From Candidatus Caenarcanales bacterium (GTDB lineage: Bacteria; Cyanobacteriota; Vampirovibrionia; LMEP-6097), in assembly GCA_022447685.1 (NCBI GenBank), contig JAKVAO010000108.1, forward strand, positions 1 through 6,406: a stretch of DNA of 6,406 bases, given 5' to 3'. This document shows, one piece after another, positions 6,250 to 6,406 of this stretch. Under the pieces are notes generated by a model. The model did no database searches and was not told the DNA's origin. It was given only the letters and a program-made list of their open reading frames with translations. Position 1 is the first letter of the stretch; every line of letters begins with the position of its first letter. Position numbers and translations under genes: made by a program.

Positions 6250-6406
6250 GCGGAATTACGAAATTTGTATGTAAAGAAATAATTTAAATCAGAAGAACTG
6301 CATCACTTTATCTTGATTTTCCTCAGTCAGTAACTACTCAGCCCAAAATTAAGAATAGTTAAAGAAATCAATAAAACTCTGGCCAAATCTACGAATAGAT
6401 GAGTTA

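Noticed and set aside
6300..6350. Possible small RNA or tRNA-like element around the CTCAGTCAGTAACTACTCAG stretch
   Set aside because: No cloverleaf, T-loop sequence or stable stem could be built; only short 4-base complementarities are present.
6358..6386. Promoter TTGGCC-17-TTTAAC on the minus strand for the small membrane-protein pair
   Set aside because: Both boxes match consensus at only 4 of 6 positions and lie about 145 bases from the start codon. In AT-rich DNA this is near background.

Overview
This window comes from an AT-rich bacterium (roughly 35-40% GC by eye) using the standard genetic code. It carries two well-conserved housekeeping genes and two sets of unrecognised genes. 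The CarB wording (for example the GWKE.E.EVMRDL and IENFDPMGIHTGDSITVAPTQTLTDKE stretches) reminds me of cyanobacterial-type CarB. With the low GC this would fit a non-photosynthetic relative of Cyanobacteria (Melainabacteria-like), but that is a weak inference from memory and not a placement.

Layout from left to right. Positions 1-76 are an uninterrupted run of C, most likely a sequencing or assembly artefact at a contig end. A short non-coding stretch (77-156) follows, with one imperfect inverted repeat. On the minus strand, 157-1473 encodes a 438-residue protein of unknown family, started by TTG behind a strong Shine-Dalgarno. The 247-base divergent intergenic region (1474-1720) is AT-rich, contains several inverted repeats built on GTAAA/TTTAC, and holds a plausible sigma-70-like promoter for the rightward genes.

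On the plus strand, carB (carbamoyl-phosphate synthase large subunit, 1721-5008) overlaps aroE (shikimate dehydrogenase, 4990-5826) by 19 bases, so the two are almost certainly co-transcribed. CarB makes carbamoyl phosphate for pyrimidines and arginine. AroE makes shikimate for aromatic amino acids. They share no direct metabolic step, and carA is not in the window.

One base after the aroE stop, converging from the right on the minus strand, is a compact pair of small membrane-protein genes: a 77-residue protein with two membrane segments (5980-6213), then a 49-residue protein with one membrane segment (5828-5977). The second ORF has a clear ribosome binding site inside the end of the first and starts 2 bases after its stop, so the two are probably translated as a coupled unit. 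I do not recognise either family. The rightmost 193 bases (6214-6406) appear non-coding and include a perfect 14-base palindrome just upstream of this pair.

The best candidates for something undescribed are the coupled small membrane-protein pair and the 438-residue orphan protein. No CRISPR array, tRNA, rRNA, transposase or phage gene was seen.
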